Assembly (NCBI GenBank): GCA_002479805.1
Contig: DLPB01000031.1
Location: 77,980 to 141,979, forward strand
Length of the DNA: 64,000 nucleotides
Direction: 5' to 3'
Source of the DNA: Micrococcales bacterium UBA7469
GTDB lineage: Bacteria > Actinomycetota > Actinomycetes > Actinomycetales > Microbacteriaceae
The notes under the pieces were generated by a model. That model was not told the DNA's origin and did not search any database. It saw nothing but the letters and a program-made list of their open reading frames with translations. Below are positions 23,166 to 31,161 of the stretch, piece by piece; the stretch's first letter is position 1, and every line of letters begins with the position of its first letter. The position numbers and the translations under genes are program-made.

Positions 23166-23648
23166 ATGCTTAATTACGATGTGCCACTGACCATGCTGAA
23201 TGGCCAGCAAAGAAACCTCTCCGAATTCAAGGGACAGGTCTTGCTAATCGTGAATGTTGCCTCTCGCTGCGGACTAACCCCACAGTATGAGCAGCTTGAG
23301 GAGCTGCAGCGCAAGTATCAGGACCGCGGCTTTACTGTTCTGGGAGTGCCGTCCGGATCCTTTATGCAGGAGCTGAAGGACAACGAGTCGATCGGCGAAT
23401 ACTGCTCCACCACCTGGGGAGTCACTTTCCCAATGACTCAAAAAGCAGATGTCAATGGGCGCAAGCGCCATGAGCTCTATAAGCAGTTGGTGAAGACCAA
23501 AGACGCCATGGGGTTGGCCGGTCCGGTGCTGTGGAACTTTGAGAAGTACCTCGTGCTACCAAATGGTGAAGTGCACCGCTTCCGCCCAAACATGCTGCCG
23601 GATGACGAGAAGATCGTCGAACTTATCGAGGCTAATCTTCCTCGTTAG
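23166..23648 (+). CDS. Glutathione peroxidase family thiol peroxidase
   Basis: A 160-aa peroxidase of the GPx family. The peroxidatic residue is Cys (not selenocysteine) in VNVASRCGLTPQY. The catalytic Gln is absent from its usual FPSNQF place, which reads VPSGSFMQEL. The C-terminal WNFEKYLV supplies the catalytic Trp/Asn. Such bacterial enzymes usually work with thioredoxin. The altered FPxNQF segment is notable, as the resolving Cys and catalytic Gln normally lie there. The last 17 nt overlap the end of an antisense 34-aa Cys-rich ORF. Confidence 0.88.
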   Translation: MLNYDVPLTMLNGQQRNLSEFKGQVLLIVNVASRCGLTPQYEQLEELQRKYQDRGFTVLGVPSGSFMQELKDNESIGEYCSTTWGVTFPMTQKADVNGRKRHELYKQLVKTKDAMGLAGPVLWNFEKYLVLPNGEVHRFRPNMLPDDEKIVELIEANLPR

Positions 23649-23736
23649 TCCCAAGATTTACCTTCTTCACCAAACACTCGCAGTATTCGCATTCGCAGTT
23701 GAAGAAGAAGTCCAAGCAAACTGAGCACAGATCCAT
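23632..23736 (-). CDS. 34-aa Cys-rich mini-protein (putative zinc knuckle)
   Basis: A short ORF starting at ATG 23736 and ending at TAG 23632-23634. A strong SD (GGGAGG) stands 4 nt before the ATG. The product starts MDLCSVCLDFFFNCEC, continues EYCEC and ends with a Lys/Glu-containing tail. Six Cys occur in 18 residues. The first four follow C-X2-C-X6-C-X-C, the same pattern as both modules of the HD-domain protein at 6987-8552. It is divergent from the MutT gene and its 3' end overlaps the peroxidase gene by 17 nt. Metal binding is inferred from the Cys pattern; the function is unknown. Confidence 0.62.
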   Translation of the reverse strand: MDLCSVCLDFFFNCECEYCECLVKKVNLGTNEED

Positions 23737-23770
23737 CACGCCTCCCAAAAACCAAAGCTATCCTTTGGGC

Positions 23771-24154
23771 ATGACAACTTTGGTGGTAGCGGCAATCATT
23801 CAAGATGAGAATGGCAACTACCTCTGCGCTAAGCGTGGCGACTGGAAGCAGGCTGCCGGCAAATGGGAGTTTCCAGGCGGCAAGCCAGAAGCCGAAGAAT
23901 CGCTAGAAGATGCCATCTTGCGCGAGATTCAAGAAGAGCTAAATACTCAAATTAAAGTGATTAGGCAGTTTGATCGCAGCATCACGGGAGATATCGAACT
24001 GGTCTGCTTTGTCTGTGATCTGGTGGGAGAAAAACCTAATCAATCAACCGATCACTCAGAATTGCGCTGGGTGCCGGAGGGTGAACTATCGAAATTGGAT
24101 TGGGCAGAACCAGATCTTCCTGCCCTAAAGCGCATTCTGATTCCGTTTTGCTAA
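23771..24154 (+). CDS. mutT: MutT-like Nudix hydrolase
   Basis: A 127-aa Nudix hydrolase with an intact box: G-G-K-P-E-A-E-E-S through REIQEEL (residues ~37-59), including all three metal-binding Glu. The small size, GKWEFPGGK and a C-terminal RWVPEGEL motif are typical of MutT/CTP pyrophosphohydrolases that remove 8-oxo-dGTP or related oxidised nucleotides. ATG 23771 gives the compact protein; an extension to 23699 would overlap the mini-protein gene in antisense and lacks family features. Convergent with the next gene (4-nt overlap). Confidence 0.88.
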   Translation: MTTLVVAAIIQDENGNYLCAKRGDWKQAAGKWEFPGGKPEAEESLEDAILREIQEELNTQIKVIRQFDRSITGDIELVCFVCDLVGEKPNQSTDHSELRWVPEGELSKLDWAEPDLPALKRILIPFC

Positions 24155-24723
24155 CCCAGGGTTCGAACCGGGAACCTTAGGTATTCGGCCTTCCAACCCA
24201 AATTCGGATTGCGCCAAACCAAATCGTCTGCCAACTCGGCAACACAGGCCCAATAAAAAACGTGGGTTAGATCAACCGTCAAATAACTCACGGTGTCATT
24301 CGGAAATGCCTTACCCAAGAACCTTCTAAGCAAAGTTGGGATCTCACCGAGTCCGTGTTCGTGCAGCTGGCTTCTAACCTCCAGCTCAATCTCCTTCGCG
24401 CGGCGCGGGTTCCAAGGAAGCGCTGGATTCGGGTGGTGCAGCATGGCCGATAGTGCCAAGGCATCGCGATAGCGAACGTCTTCGAGTTGATCAAAGAGCG
24501 GAACAAAGCGCTCAATTTCATATCCGGCTTTGCGAAGGTCCAGGATGTCTGGGTATGCCACGAAGCGATAGAACGGAACGTGGGGCCTGACCGGTTGATA
24601 CGGCACCGAGGTAAAACTTGCAGCCAGTGGATCGATGCCGACCGCTGCAGCACCCCAGGAGTTAAAAGCCTCATCGGGATATGGAATCGAATCCAGATCC
24701 TCAGGTCTTCCCTTAGCTGCCAT
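24151..24723 (-). CDS. Hypothetical protein (190 aa)
   Basis: No family recognised. A soluble alpha-rich protein rich in Trp, Pro and His, with recurring elements WGAAAVGIDPLAA, VRPHVPFYRFVAYPDILDL and a C-terminal helix THVFYWACVAELADDLVW. No signal peptide. Codon use looks like its neighbours, and the ORF has no internal antisense-gene competition, so it is probably real. It lies between the convergent MutT gene and the gluconokinase gene (34-nt gap), possibly outside the glucuronide operon. Confidence 0.6.
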   Translation of the reverse strand: MAAKGRPEDLDSIPYPDEAFNSWGAAAVGIDPLAASFTSVPYQPVRPHVPFYRFVAYPDILDLRKAGYEIERFVPLFDQLEDVRYRDALALSAMLHHPNPALPWNPRRAKEIELEVRSQLHEHGLGEIPTLLRRFLGKAFPNDTVSYLTVDLTHVFYWACVAELADDLVWRNPNLGWKAEYLRFPVRTLG

Positions 24724-24757
24724 CTAACAATTCTCGGTTACAAACCAAGGCTAGAAA

Positions 24758-25282
24758 CTAGTTATTCGAAATTGCCTGCAGCTTGTTGATGACATCGAGC
24801 AAAATCTCCAACTCCGAGCCACCAACCTCGGCAACGATGCCCCTTTCCCGTGGTTCAAGTGGTTGCTGAGTGTCGAGCTGCGATTGCAGCAGGCTGGCTG
24901 GCATGAAGTGATCTTTGCGGCCACCGAGTCGACTGCTTAGTAGCTCTGCTGAACCGGTGAGGTGAACAAAAGCAACCTCGGGAGCAAGCTCTCGAATCCG
25001 ATCGCGGTAGGCAACCTTCAGTGCCGAGCAGGCAACGATCGCCCCACCTGGCATTTGCAGACTTAGACCAACCAGGTCAAGCCATGGCCAACGATCTTCA
25101 TCATTGAGCGGGATGCCGGCAGCCATCTTGTCCTTATTGGACTGCGGGTGCAGGTCATCTCCGTCAATGAATTGAACGCCAGACTCTCTGGCTAACAGCG
25201 TTCCGATTGAACTCTTGCCGCTGCCAGATACCCCCATAACAACAATCTGCTTGGGGATATTTAGCTGCGTGCGGTCCAACAT
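24758..25282 (-). CDS. gntK: Gluconokinase
   Basis: A 174-aa P-loop kinase phosphorylating D-gluconate to 6-phosphogluconate. The Walker A motif is GVSGSGKSS. FIDGDDLHP and NDEDRWPWL follow, and the diagnostic GGRKDHFMPASLLQSQ. ATG 25282 directly follows AGGAGA, which is very close; TTG at the next codon is an alternative. Reading further upstream would overlap the mannonate dehydratase end. As the last gene of the glucuronide run it may deal with gluconate from the same plant or algal polymers, or stand in for a 2-keto-3-deoxygluconate kinase, which is not in the window. Confidence 0.88.
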   Translation of the reverse strand: MLDRTQLNIPKQIVVMGVSGSGKSSIGTLLARESGVQFIDGDDLHPQSNKDKMAAGIPLNDEDRWPWLDLVGLSLQMPGGAIVACSALKVAYRDRIRELAPEVAFVHLTGSAELLSSRLGGRKDHFMPASLLQSQLDTQQPLEPRERGIVAEVGGSELEILLDVINKLQAISNN

Positions 25283-25292
25283 TCTCCTGGGT

Positions 25293-26567
25293 CTACCAGT
25301 CGTGCATCGTTCCGTCGATCTTGAGTCGATTGACGGGGAGATAGGCCGGCTCATAGTCAAACTGAGAGGCGAGCTTGTCATCGTATGTAACTCCCAAACC
25401 AGGCGAATCGCTTGGTCGAATTAGGCCATCACTGAAGGTGTACTCCGGCTGGAAGACATCGTTAGTGTCTGGCGAGTGTTGCATGTATTCGGAAATTCCG
25501 TAGTTGTGGATTGCCATGCCAAGGTGCAGCGAGGCAGCGTGACCAATTGGGGACACGTCGGTTGGGCCGTGCACACCGGACTTGATTTGGTAGACGGCGG
25601 CGTAGTCAAAGATCTTCTTCAGCGGGGTGATGCCGCCACCGTGGCTAACCGGAGAGCGAACGTAGTCAATTAGCTGCTCTTCGAACAGGTCCTTGTAGTC
25701 CCAAATGGTGTTGAAGATTTCTCCAACTGCCAACGGGGTGGTGGTGTGCTGACGAATCAACCTAAAGGCATCGGTGTTCTCGGCGGGGGTGACATCCTCA
25801 ATCCAGAACAGGTCGTATGGCTCTAGCGACTTGCCCAAACGTGCTGCTTGAATCGGGGTTAGGCGGTGGTGAGCGTCGTGCAGTAGCGGAAGCTCTGGGC
25901 CAAACTCAGCGCGAACTGCCTCAAATACCGATGGGATGTAGTTCAGGTAAGCGCGGGTGTCCCACTCTTCCTCAACCGGCACCGAGGAGCGACGAGCTGG
26001 CTCGTAGTCGTAACGAGCAGAAGATGCACCCTTGCCCTTGCCGGCACCGGCCGATGCGTTAGCAGACGCTGCCACACCGTAGACCGAGTTCAGGCCAGGG
26101 ATAGCCGACTGCACGCGAATTGCGCGGTAGCCCTTCTCCATGTGCTCGCGAACCGAATCCAGGATCTCTGGAATCTCGCGACCGGAGGCGTGACCGTATG
26201 CCAAGCAACCCTCGCGGCTCTTGCCACCAAGCAGCTGGTAGAGCGGCATGTTGGCGGCCTTGGCCTTGATGTCCCAGAGCGCAACGTCGATTGCAGCGAT
26301 TGCGGTCATGGTGATTGGCCCACGGCGCCAGTAGGAACCGCGGTAGAAATACTGCCAGGTGTCCTCGATGTTGTTGGCATCGCGACCAATCAGCATCGGA
26401 GCCAGATGGTCTCTTAGGTAACTGGCAACCGCCAGCTCACGACCGTTGACGGTGGCATCGCCGTGACCAACCAGACCACCCTCGGTGGTGATGCGCAGGG
26501 TTACGAAGTTTCGACCTGGCGAGTGGACAAAAACTTCTGCTTTGGCGATTCTCATGTCTTTATTCAT
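25293..26567 (-). CDS. manD: D-mannonate dehydratase (ManD/RspA type, enolase superfamily)
   Basis: A 424-aa enolase-superfamily enzyme dehydrating D-mannonate to 2-keto-3-deoxygluconate. The N-terminal capping domain includes FYRGSYWRRGPI. Barrel residues are as in ManD: Mg ligands in LLHDAHH, FWIEDVTP and AVGEIF, and the catalytic His in SGVHGPTDVSPIG. A loop near residues 165-200 contains an Ala/Gly/Lys-rich insert (ASAGAGKGKGASS) before RYDYEPARR, where ManD carries its catalytic Tyr. It replaces the unrelated UxuA dehydratase of E. coli. Located 18 nt after uidA, with GGGAG upstream. Confidence 0.9.
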   Translation of the reverse strand: MNKDMRIAKAEVFVHSPGRNFVTLRITTEGGLVGHGDATVNGRELAVASYLRDHLAPMLIGRDANNIEDTWQYFYRGSYWRRGPITMTAIAAIDVALWDIKAKAANMPLYQLLGGKSREGCLAYGHASGREIPEILDSVREHMEKGYRAIRVQSAIPGLNSVYGVAASANASAGAGKGKGASSARYDYEPARRSSVPVEEEWDTRAYLNYIPSVFEAVRAEFGPELPLLHDAHHRLTPIQAARLGKSLEPYDLFWIEDVTPAENTDAFRLIRQHTTTPLAVGEIFNTIWDYKDLFEEQLIDYVRSPVSHGGGITPLKKIFDYAAVYQIKSGVHGPTDVSPIGHAASLHLGMAIHNYGISEYMQHSPDTNDVFQPEYTFSDGLIRPSDSPGLGVTYDDKLASQFDYEPAYLPVNRLKIDGTMHDW

Positions 26568-26585
26568 GATCAGTTTCTCCCTGTC

Positions 26586-28361
26586 TTACTGCTTTGGCTT
26601 CTGGTTCTTTAGTCCAACCCAGCGGCGGCGAAGCTCGTGGGCTGCGGCCTTTGGTTGGCGGTCACGAGTGAAGGCACCCTTCTTGTTACCCAGCACGCGG
26701 AAAATACCCGGCTTAGTCTGGAAGTCTGCAAAGTTCCAAACGTGCTCTCCGACAATTTCCTCAAACTCGTCGTGAACCTGGTGGCTGGCCTTTAGGAACT
26801 CGACCTGATACTCCTCGCTCCAAGGCAAGTTGTGGATCGAGTGACCACCGGAGAGTGTGTCGGCACCGTACTCGGTGATCACAAGTGGAACCGAGAACTT
26901 CTCGACCCAGCCCTTGATCTCCTTGCGGTAGTTGGCAATCGCGGAGTCCAGGTCGTTGTGGTCGACATACCAGCCGTAGTAGCGGTTTAGGCAAATGAAA
27001 TCGGCAAACTGTGCAATCTTGCACTCGGCAAATGGTGCCAGCATCACGTTCACGTAGGTGACCGGACGGGTTGGGTCTAGCTCCTTTGCCAACGCGAACA
27101 GCGGCTTGAAGTAGTCATCAGCTCCATCTTCCTGGCTGGCAGGCTCGTTGGTAATTGACCAGGCAATAACGCTCGGGTGGTTCTTGTCGCGCTGAATAAG
27201 CTCGCGAATCTGGGAGGCGAGCGCCGCCTGCGATGCGCTGTTGACGTTGTCCTCGGAGAAAGTCTTCTTCGGCTTGGAGCCAAAGATGCCTGAGCTAAGG
27301 CCCATGTTCATGCCAACGGCTGCGGTCTCATCAATCACCAAGATGCCGTGCTTGTCGGCGTAATCCATGACCTCTTCGGCGTACGGGTAGTGCGAAGTGC
27401 GGAAGGAGTTTGCACCTATCCACTTCAAAAGCTCAAAGTCATTTACCAAGAAGGCGTTGTCGTGACCCTTGCCCTTCACGATGTGGTCTTCGTGCATGCC
27501 GAAACCAGTTAGGTAGACCGGCTTGCCGTTAACCAGAATGTCGCGGCCAGAAACCTTTACGGTGCGGATACCGACCGAAAGGCTGTAGCTGTCCTCGCCA
27601 GATTCAACCACCAAGCTATAGAGGTTAGGCTCCCCCGGACCCCAAAGCTTGGCGTTTGCCACGGTGATCTCGCCCTTGTTGCCGGAGCCCGATCCGACCA
27701 GGGCACCCTTGGCATCGCGAACCAAAACCTTTACCTCACCAGCCGCCTCAACCTCGTAGCGGATGATGCCGTTCGAACCCTCGATGTCAGTCACGATAGT
27801 CACATCTTCGATGCGAGCCTTCGGTGTGCTGTAGAGCGATACCGAACGAGCAAGACCTGCGTAATTGAAGAAGTCGTGGTAGTAGTACTGCTCCTTGCGA
27901 CCGGTGTCCAAGGTGGCAACCTCTCCAGGAGGAATGGTCTCGTTGGTCAGAATATTGGAGACCGCGATGGTCAACAGGTAGCTCTCGCCCGCAGAAACCA
28001 GCTCGGTGATCTCAGCCTCGAATGGCATGTAGCCACCAACGTGACGAACCAGCTCTTTGCCGTCTAGGAACAAGACGCCCTCGTGGGTGGCAGCGTCAAC
28101 GCGAACGAAGATGCGCTCGCCGGCAAAGCCCTTAGGGATCACCAGTTCACGCTGATACCAAACCCAACCAACGTGCTCACGAATCTCGCGAGCGGTGAAA
28201 AGCTCGTTGTAGCTGGCGGGAACCGCGCAGTCCAGATCGGTGTCGAGCTGAGTCTTTGCCCAGTTCTTCGCAAATCCCTCGTCTTTGAAATCGACCTTGA
28301 AATCCCAGATGCCATCCAGTGAGACAAGCTGCCTGGAGCGATTGGATTGCGGACGTAGCAT
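26586..28361 (-). CDS. uidA: Beta-glucuronidase (GH2)
   Basis: A 591-aa GH2 enzyme releasing D-glucuronate from beta-glucuronides. The sugar-binding, Ig-like and TIM-barrel domains are in the usual order. The acid/base Glu is in WSITNEPASQ and the nucleophile Glu in VITEYGADT. The C-terminal N-K-K in VLGNKKGAFTRDRQPK is the Asn-Lys clamp that reads the carboxylate and separates true glucuronidases from galactosidases. There is no signal peptide, so glucuronides must be imported first, fitting the adjacent ABC importer. Length is typical (about 600 aa). Confidence 0.95.
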   Translation of the reverse strand: MLRPQSNRSRQLVSLDGIWDFKVDFKDEGFAKNWAKTQLDTDLDCAVPASYNELFTAREIREHVGWVWYQRELVIPKGFAGERIFVRVDAATHEGVLFLDGKELVRHVGGYMPFEAEITELVSAGESYLLTIAVSNILTNETIPPGEVATLDTGRKEQYYYHDFFNYAGLARSVSLYSTPKARIEDVTIVTDIEGSNGIIRYEVEAAGEVKVLVRDAKGALVGSGSGNKGEITVANAKLWGPGEPNLYSLVVESGEDSYSLSVGIRTVKVSGRDILVNGKPVYLTGFGMHEDHIVKGKGHDNAFLVNDFELLKWIGANSFRTSHYPYAEEVMDYADKHGILVIDETAAVGMNMGLSSGIFGSKPKKTFSEDNVNSASQAALASQIRELIQRDKNHPSVIAWSITNEPASQEDGADDYFKPLFALAKELDPTRPVTYVNVMLAPFAECKIAQFADFICLNRYYGWYVDHNDLDSAIANYRKEIKGWVEKFSVPLVITEYGADTLSGGHSIHNLPWSEEYQVEFLKASHQVHDEFEEIVGEHVWNFADFQTKPGIFRVLGNKKGAFTRDRQPKAAAHELRRRWVGLKNQKPKQ

Positions 28362-28372
28362 TTTGGGCCTTT

Positions 28373-29671
28373 CTAGTTGGTGGTAAGACTGGTTGAAATT
28401 TGTAGTTCTAAATCTGAGGTGAGGTCGGCACTCAGTCTGGCAACCGCCGACCGAAGTTCACTAACGAACTCGGAACTTTCGGCAAGATGCGGGCTAATTA
28501 GCTTCAGCAGGGAAAGCACCTGATCTTCGGCAGCAAGCGCACTGTTCAGTTCCTGGCTGCGCGAGTCGCTAAGACCAAAGCCCAACCCCAGGCTGGTGAT
28601 GTAGCTGGCAATAGCGCCGATGGCACCATGCGGCATAACTCCTCTGGCTGCGCATTCCTCTGCAACTGTGGCAAAGCGAACGCTGTGCTTGGTCAATCCC
28701 TCAAGTGCAATCTGTGCCAGCTTGTGTGAAATTCTGGGGTTAGAGAATCGCCTCAGAAGCGACTGCTTATAGTTCTCGAGATCTAGCCCGGCAGGCAGCT
28801 GCTCGGTGGCATCTGACCACCATGCAGCAACCGCAGCTCTAATCTCTGAGTCCTGGATTGCTTGGTCAACGCTTTGATATCCAAGTCTCAACCCGTAGCT
28901 TGCAATCAAGCTGTGGGCACCGTTTAGTAGCCAGAGCTTGCGGTTTTCCCAGGGCTCAAGTTCGGCCACAAATCTGGCTCCCGCGCTCTCCCAGTTTGGT
29001 CGACCAAGCGGGAATTCACCGGAGAGCACCCAGTCCGAGAACTCTTCGGTGATCACGGGAGCTGCCGATGGAAAGCCGGTTGCAGCGACCAGCGCAACGT
29101 CGTCATCGGTGGTCTTTGGAGTGATGCGGTCGACTGAGCTACTCACATAAGAAGCTTGGCCTACATACTCCTGAAACTCACTACCCAAAGTACTTCCGGC
29201 CGCTAGCAGTGCTTTACGCAACACCATCGAGTTATCCGGCATGTTGTCGCAAGAGAGTAGTGTCGGTGCCGCAACACCAGCCTTACGGCGAGCATCCAGC
29301 GCAAGTGCAAGACGGCCGATTGCATACGAATCAAGTGGCTGAGCACTTGGTTGGTAGCCGGCCTCGGTAATGGTTAGCGTGACAATCGCAGTCTCTGGGT
29401 TTGAAATTGTCTGAATCAAGTCCACAACATTCTCGGCGGCTTCAACCCGAACAACGGAATCAATAACATCAAAAGAGTCCTGCGCTGCGGTCTTCACCAC
29501 CAAGGTGTATTTGCAACCCTGAGGTCTTAGTTGATCAGCAAGTGAAGCAGAGCGACCGGTGTATGCCACGATTCCCCAGTCTTGCGAGTCACTGGCATGC
29601 TGGGTGTAGACCGCCTGGTGCGCTCTAAAGAAAGCCCCTAGGCCGATGTGGACAATACGTTCGGGCTTCAT
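28373..29671 (-). CDS. uxuB: Fructuronate reductase (mannitol dehydrogenase family)
   Basis: A 432-aa polyol dehydrogenase family protein, reducing D-fructuronate to D-mannonate with NADH. The N-terminal Rossmann segment is HIGLGAFFRAHQAVY. The catalytic helix in the C-terminal domain contains KLWLLNGAHSLIA (Lys, Asn and His as in the family). Tagaturonate reductase has the same fold, but a mannonate dehydratase next door favours fructuronate. Its start overlaps the uxaC stop by 4 nt (ATGA), suggesting translational coupling. Confidence 0.9.
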   Translation of the reverse strand: MKPERIVHIGLGAFFRAHQAVYTQHASDSQDWGIVAYTGRSASLADQLRPQGCKYTLVVKTAAQDSFDVIDSVVRVEAAENVVDLIQTISNPETAIVTLTITEAGYQPSAQPLDSYAIGRLALALDARRKAGVAAPTLLSCDNMPDNSMVLRKALLAAGSTLGSEFQEYVGQASYVSSSVDRITPKTTDDDVALVAATGFPSAAPVITEEFSDWVLSGEFPLGRPNWESAGARFVAELEPWENRKLWLLNGAHSLIASYGLRLGYQSVDQAIQDSEIRAAVAAWWSDATEQLPAGLDLENYKQSLLRRFSNPRISHKLAQIALEGLTKHSVRFATVAEECAARGVMPHGAIGAIASYITSLGLGFGLSDSRSQELNSALAAEDQVLSLLKLISPHLAESSEFVSELRSAVARLSADLTSDLELQISTSLTTN

Positions 29672-31077
29672 AGCTTGAAGGCTCGCTTTGGTATCGAAAT
29701 CACAATGTCGCGGGCAATTTTGCGTGCGGTCTCAACGCTAATGCGACACTGGGCGACAAGTTTGGCCAAGAAAGCTGCCTCGACTCGACGAGCCATATCG
29801 TGACGGGCTGGGATGGAAAGAAATGCCCTGGTGTCATCGATAAAGCCACTGCCGCGGTAAAAGCCCGCGATCTCAACGGTTGCCTCGCGGAAGCGAGTAG
29901 CCGAATCTGGTGCATCCAAGAACCACCATGGCGCACCAATTCGAACGCTCGGGTAGAAGCTGGCCAGCGGAGCAATCTCGCGACCCCAGGTTGATTCATC
30001 CAGGCTGAATAGGATCAGGGTCAGGTTTGGGTTAAGGCCATAAAGATCTAGCACCGGCTTGAGGTTTGAGACGAACTCGGCCTGAATAGGAAGGTCGTGT
30101 CCGGTGTCGCGACCAAACTTGGCAAGCGTCGGTGCCGAGTGATTGCGGTGAACACCAACGTGCAAGGTGATTACAAGTTCGTCCTCGCAGGACATTCTGA
30201 CCATCTCGGCAATCATGTTGCCGCGATACAAAAGCGCTTCAGATGCAGAAATGGTCCCGGCCTTGGCCTTTTCGAAAAGCGCTTCAGCTTCCAAGTCGCT
30301 CAGCACGGTGGTGAATGCAGTGGCAGCTCCGATGTCCACCGATACCGCACCCTGTGAAATAAAGAACTGGCGACGGAACCAGAGCGCTTCAACCAAACCT
30401 AGGTGACTCAGTTCTTGCCCAGTCATTGCACAAATTCTCTGGACTCTGGCAAACCAGTCCTCGGTGAGTGGATCAATGTAGAAGTCTGGGCGGAAAGTTG
30501 GTGCAAAGCGGGTGGTCAGGCCCGAATCTGCATTGAGTTCCGCATGGGCGGTCAGGTCATCGCATGGGTCGTCGGTGGTAGCCAGGAACTCGATGTTGAA
30601 CGCCTTTAGCAGCTCAACCGGACGCATTTCGTCCCGCTCAAGTTCAAGCGCGATTTGCTCGTAAATTTCTAAAGCATTCTCGCGGGTCGGCTCCTGAGTG
30701 ATGCCGAATACGCTCTGCAGGCTCTCCTGGAACCAGTAGCCAGAGGCGGTGCCGGCAAACATCTCCCAGCGCTCAAAGAATTTTACCCAGGCGTTTTTTG
30801 CGTGAGCAAAACCCACATCACTCTGGGGTTTGCGTAACTCGACCATGTCAACGCCATCTGCGTGCAGCAGTCGGGTGATGTAGTGGTCGTGGTAGATAAA
30901 TAGGTCGGTTGGGCTCTCGAACTTTTCATTGCGAACGAACAGGCTGGGGTCAACGTGACCGTGCGGTGAAATGATCGGTAGATCGCGAATATCGCTGTAG
31001 AGCTCAAGGGCCAGGGAAGTATCGGTTCCGGAAGAAACTAGCAAGCGGTTGCTATCTAGTGATTGCGCTTTATTCAC
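29668..31077 (-). CDS. uxaC: Glucuronate isomerase
   Basis: A 469-aa uronate isomerase of the amidohydrolase superfamily, converting D-glucuronate to D-fructuronate. Metal-site signature ISPHGHVDPSLF near the N-terminus, then FLATTDDPCDDL, LHVGVHRNHS and the late ASFYPSVRIGAPWWF, all characteristic of UxaC. GTG 31077 is chosen as start because AAGGAAGG lies before it; the upstream extension runs into the operator and promoter. First gene of the catabolic transcript. Confidence 0.93.
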   Translation of the reverse strand: MNKAQSLDSNRLLVSSGTDTSLALELYSDIRDLPIISPHGHVDPSLFVRNEKFESPTDLFIYHDHYITRLLHADGVDMVELRKPQSDVGFAHAKNAWVKFFERWEMFAGTASGYWFQESLQSVFGITQEPTRENALEIYEQIALELERDEMRPVELLKAFNIEFLATTDDPCDDLTAHAELNADSGLTTRFAPTFRPDFYIDPLTEDWFARVQRICAMTGQELSHLGLVEALWFRRQFFISQGAVSVDIGAATAFTTVLSDLEAEALFEKAKAGTISASEALLYRGNMIAEMVRMSCEDELVITLHVGVHRNHSAPTLAKFGRDTGHDLPIQAEFVSNLKPVLDLYGLNPNLTLILFSLDESTWGREIAPLASFYPSVRIGAPWWFLDAPDSATRFREATVEIAGFYRGSGFIDDTRAFLSIPARHDMARRVEAAFLAKLVAQCRISVETARKIARDIVISIPKRAFKL

Positions 31078-31102
31078 GGCGATTTTCCTTCCTTCTTTCT
31101 CT

Positions 31103-31153
31103 ATTTTGTCAACCGATTGCCAAAATAGCAAAACTATTTAGATAACGATTCAA
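31103..31153 (-). promoter_or_regulatory. Promoter and LacI-type operator of the uxaC-uxuB-uidA-manD-gntK run
   Basis: On the minus strand, TTGAAT (31153-31148), a 17-nt spacer and TGCTAT (31130-31125) form a promoter. It is followed at once by a near-perfect palindrome centred at 31114, core TTGtCAAcCGaTTGcCAA, extended by an ATTT/AAAT flank on each side. The central CG with CAA/TTG arms is typical of LacI-family operators. Its position over the transcription start indicates repression. Confidence 0.75.
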
Positions 31154-31161
31154 TTTCGGCA

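Noticed and set aside
24158..24180. GGTTCGAACC-like string resembling a tRNA T-arm
   Set aside because: It lies inside the coding end of the 190-aa gene; no D-arm, anticodon arm or 7-bp acceptor stem can be built around it.
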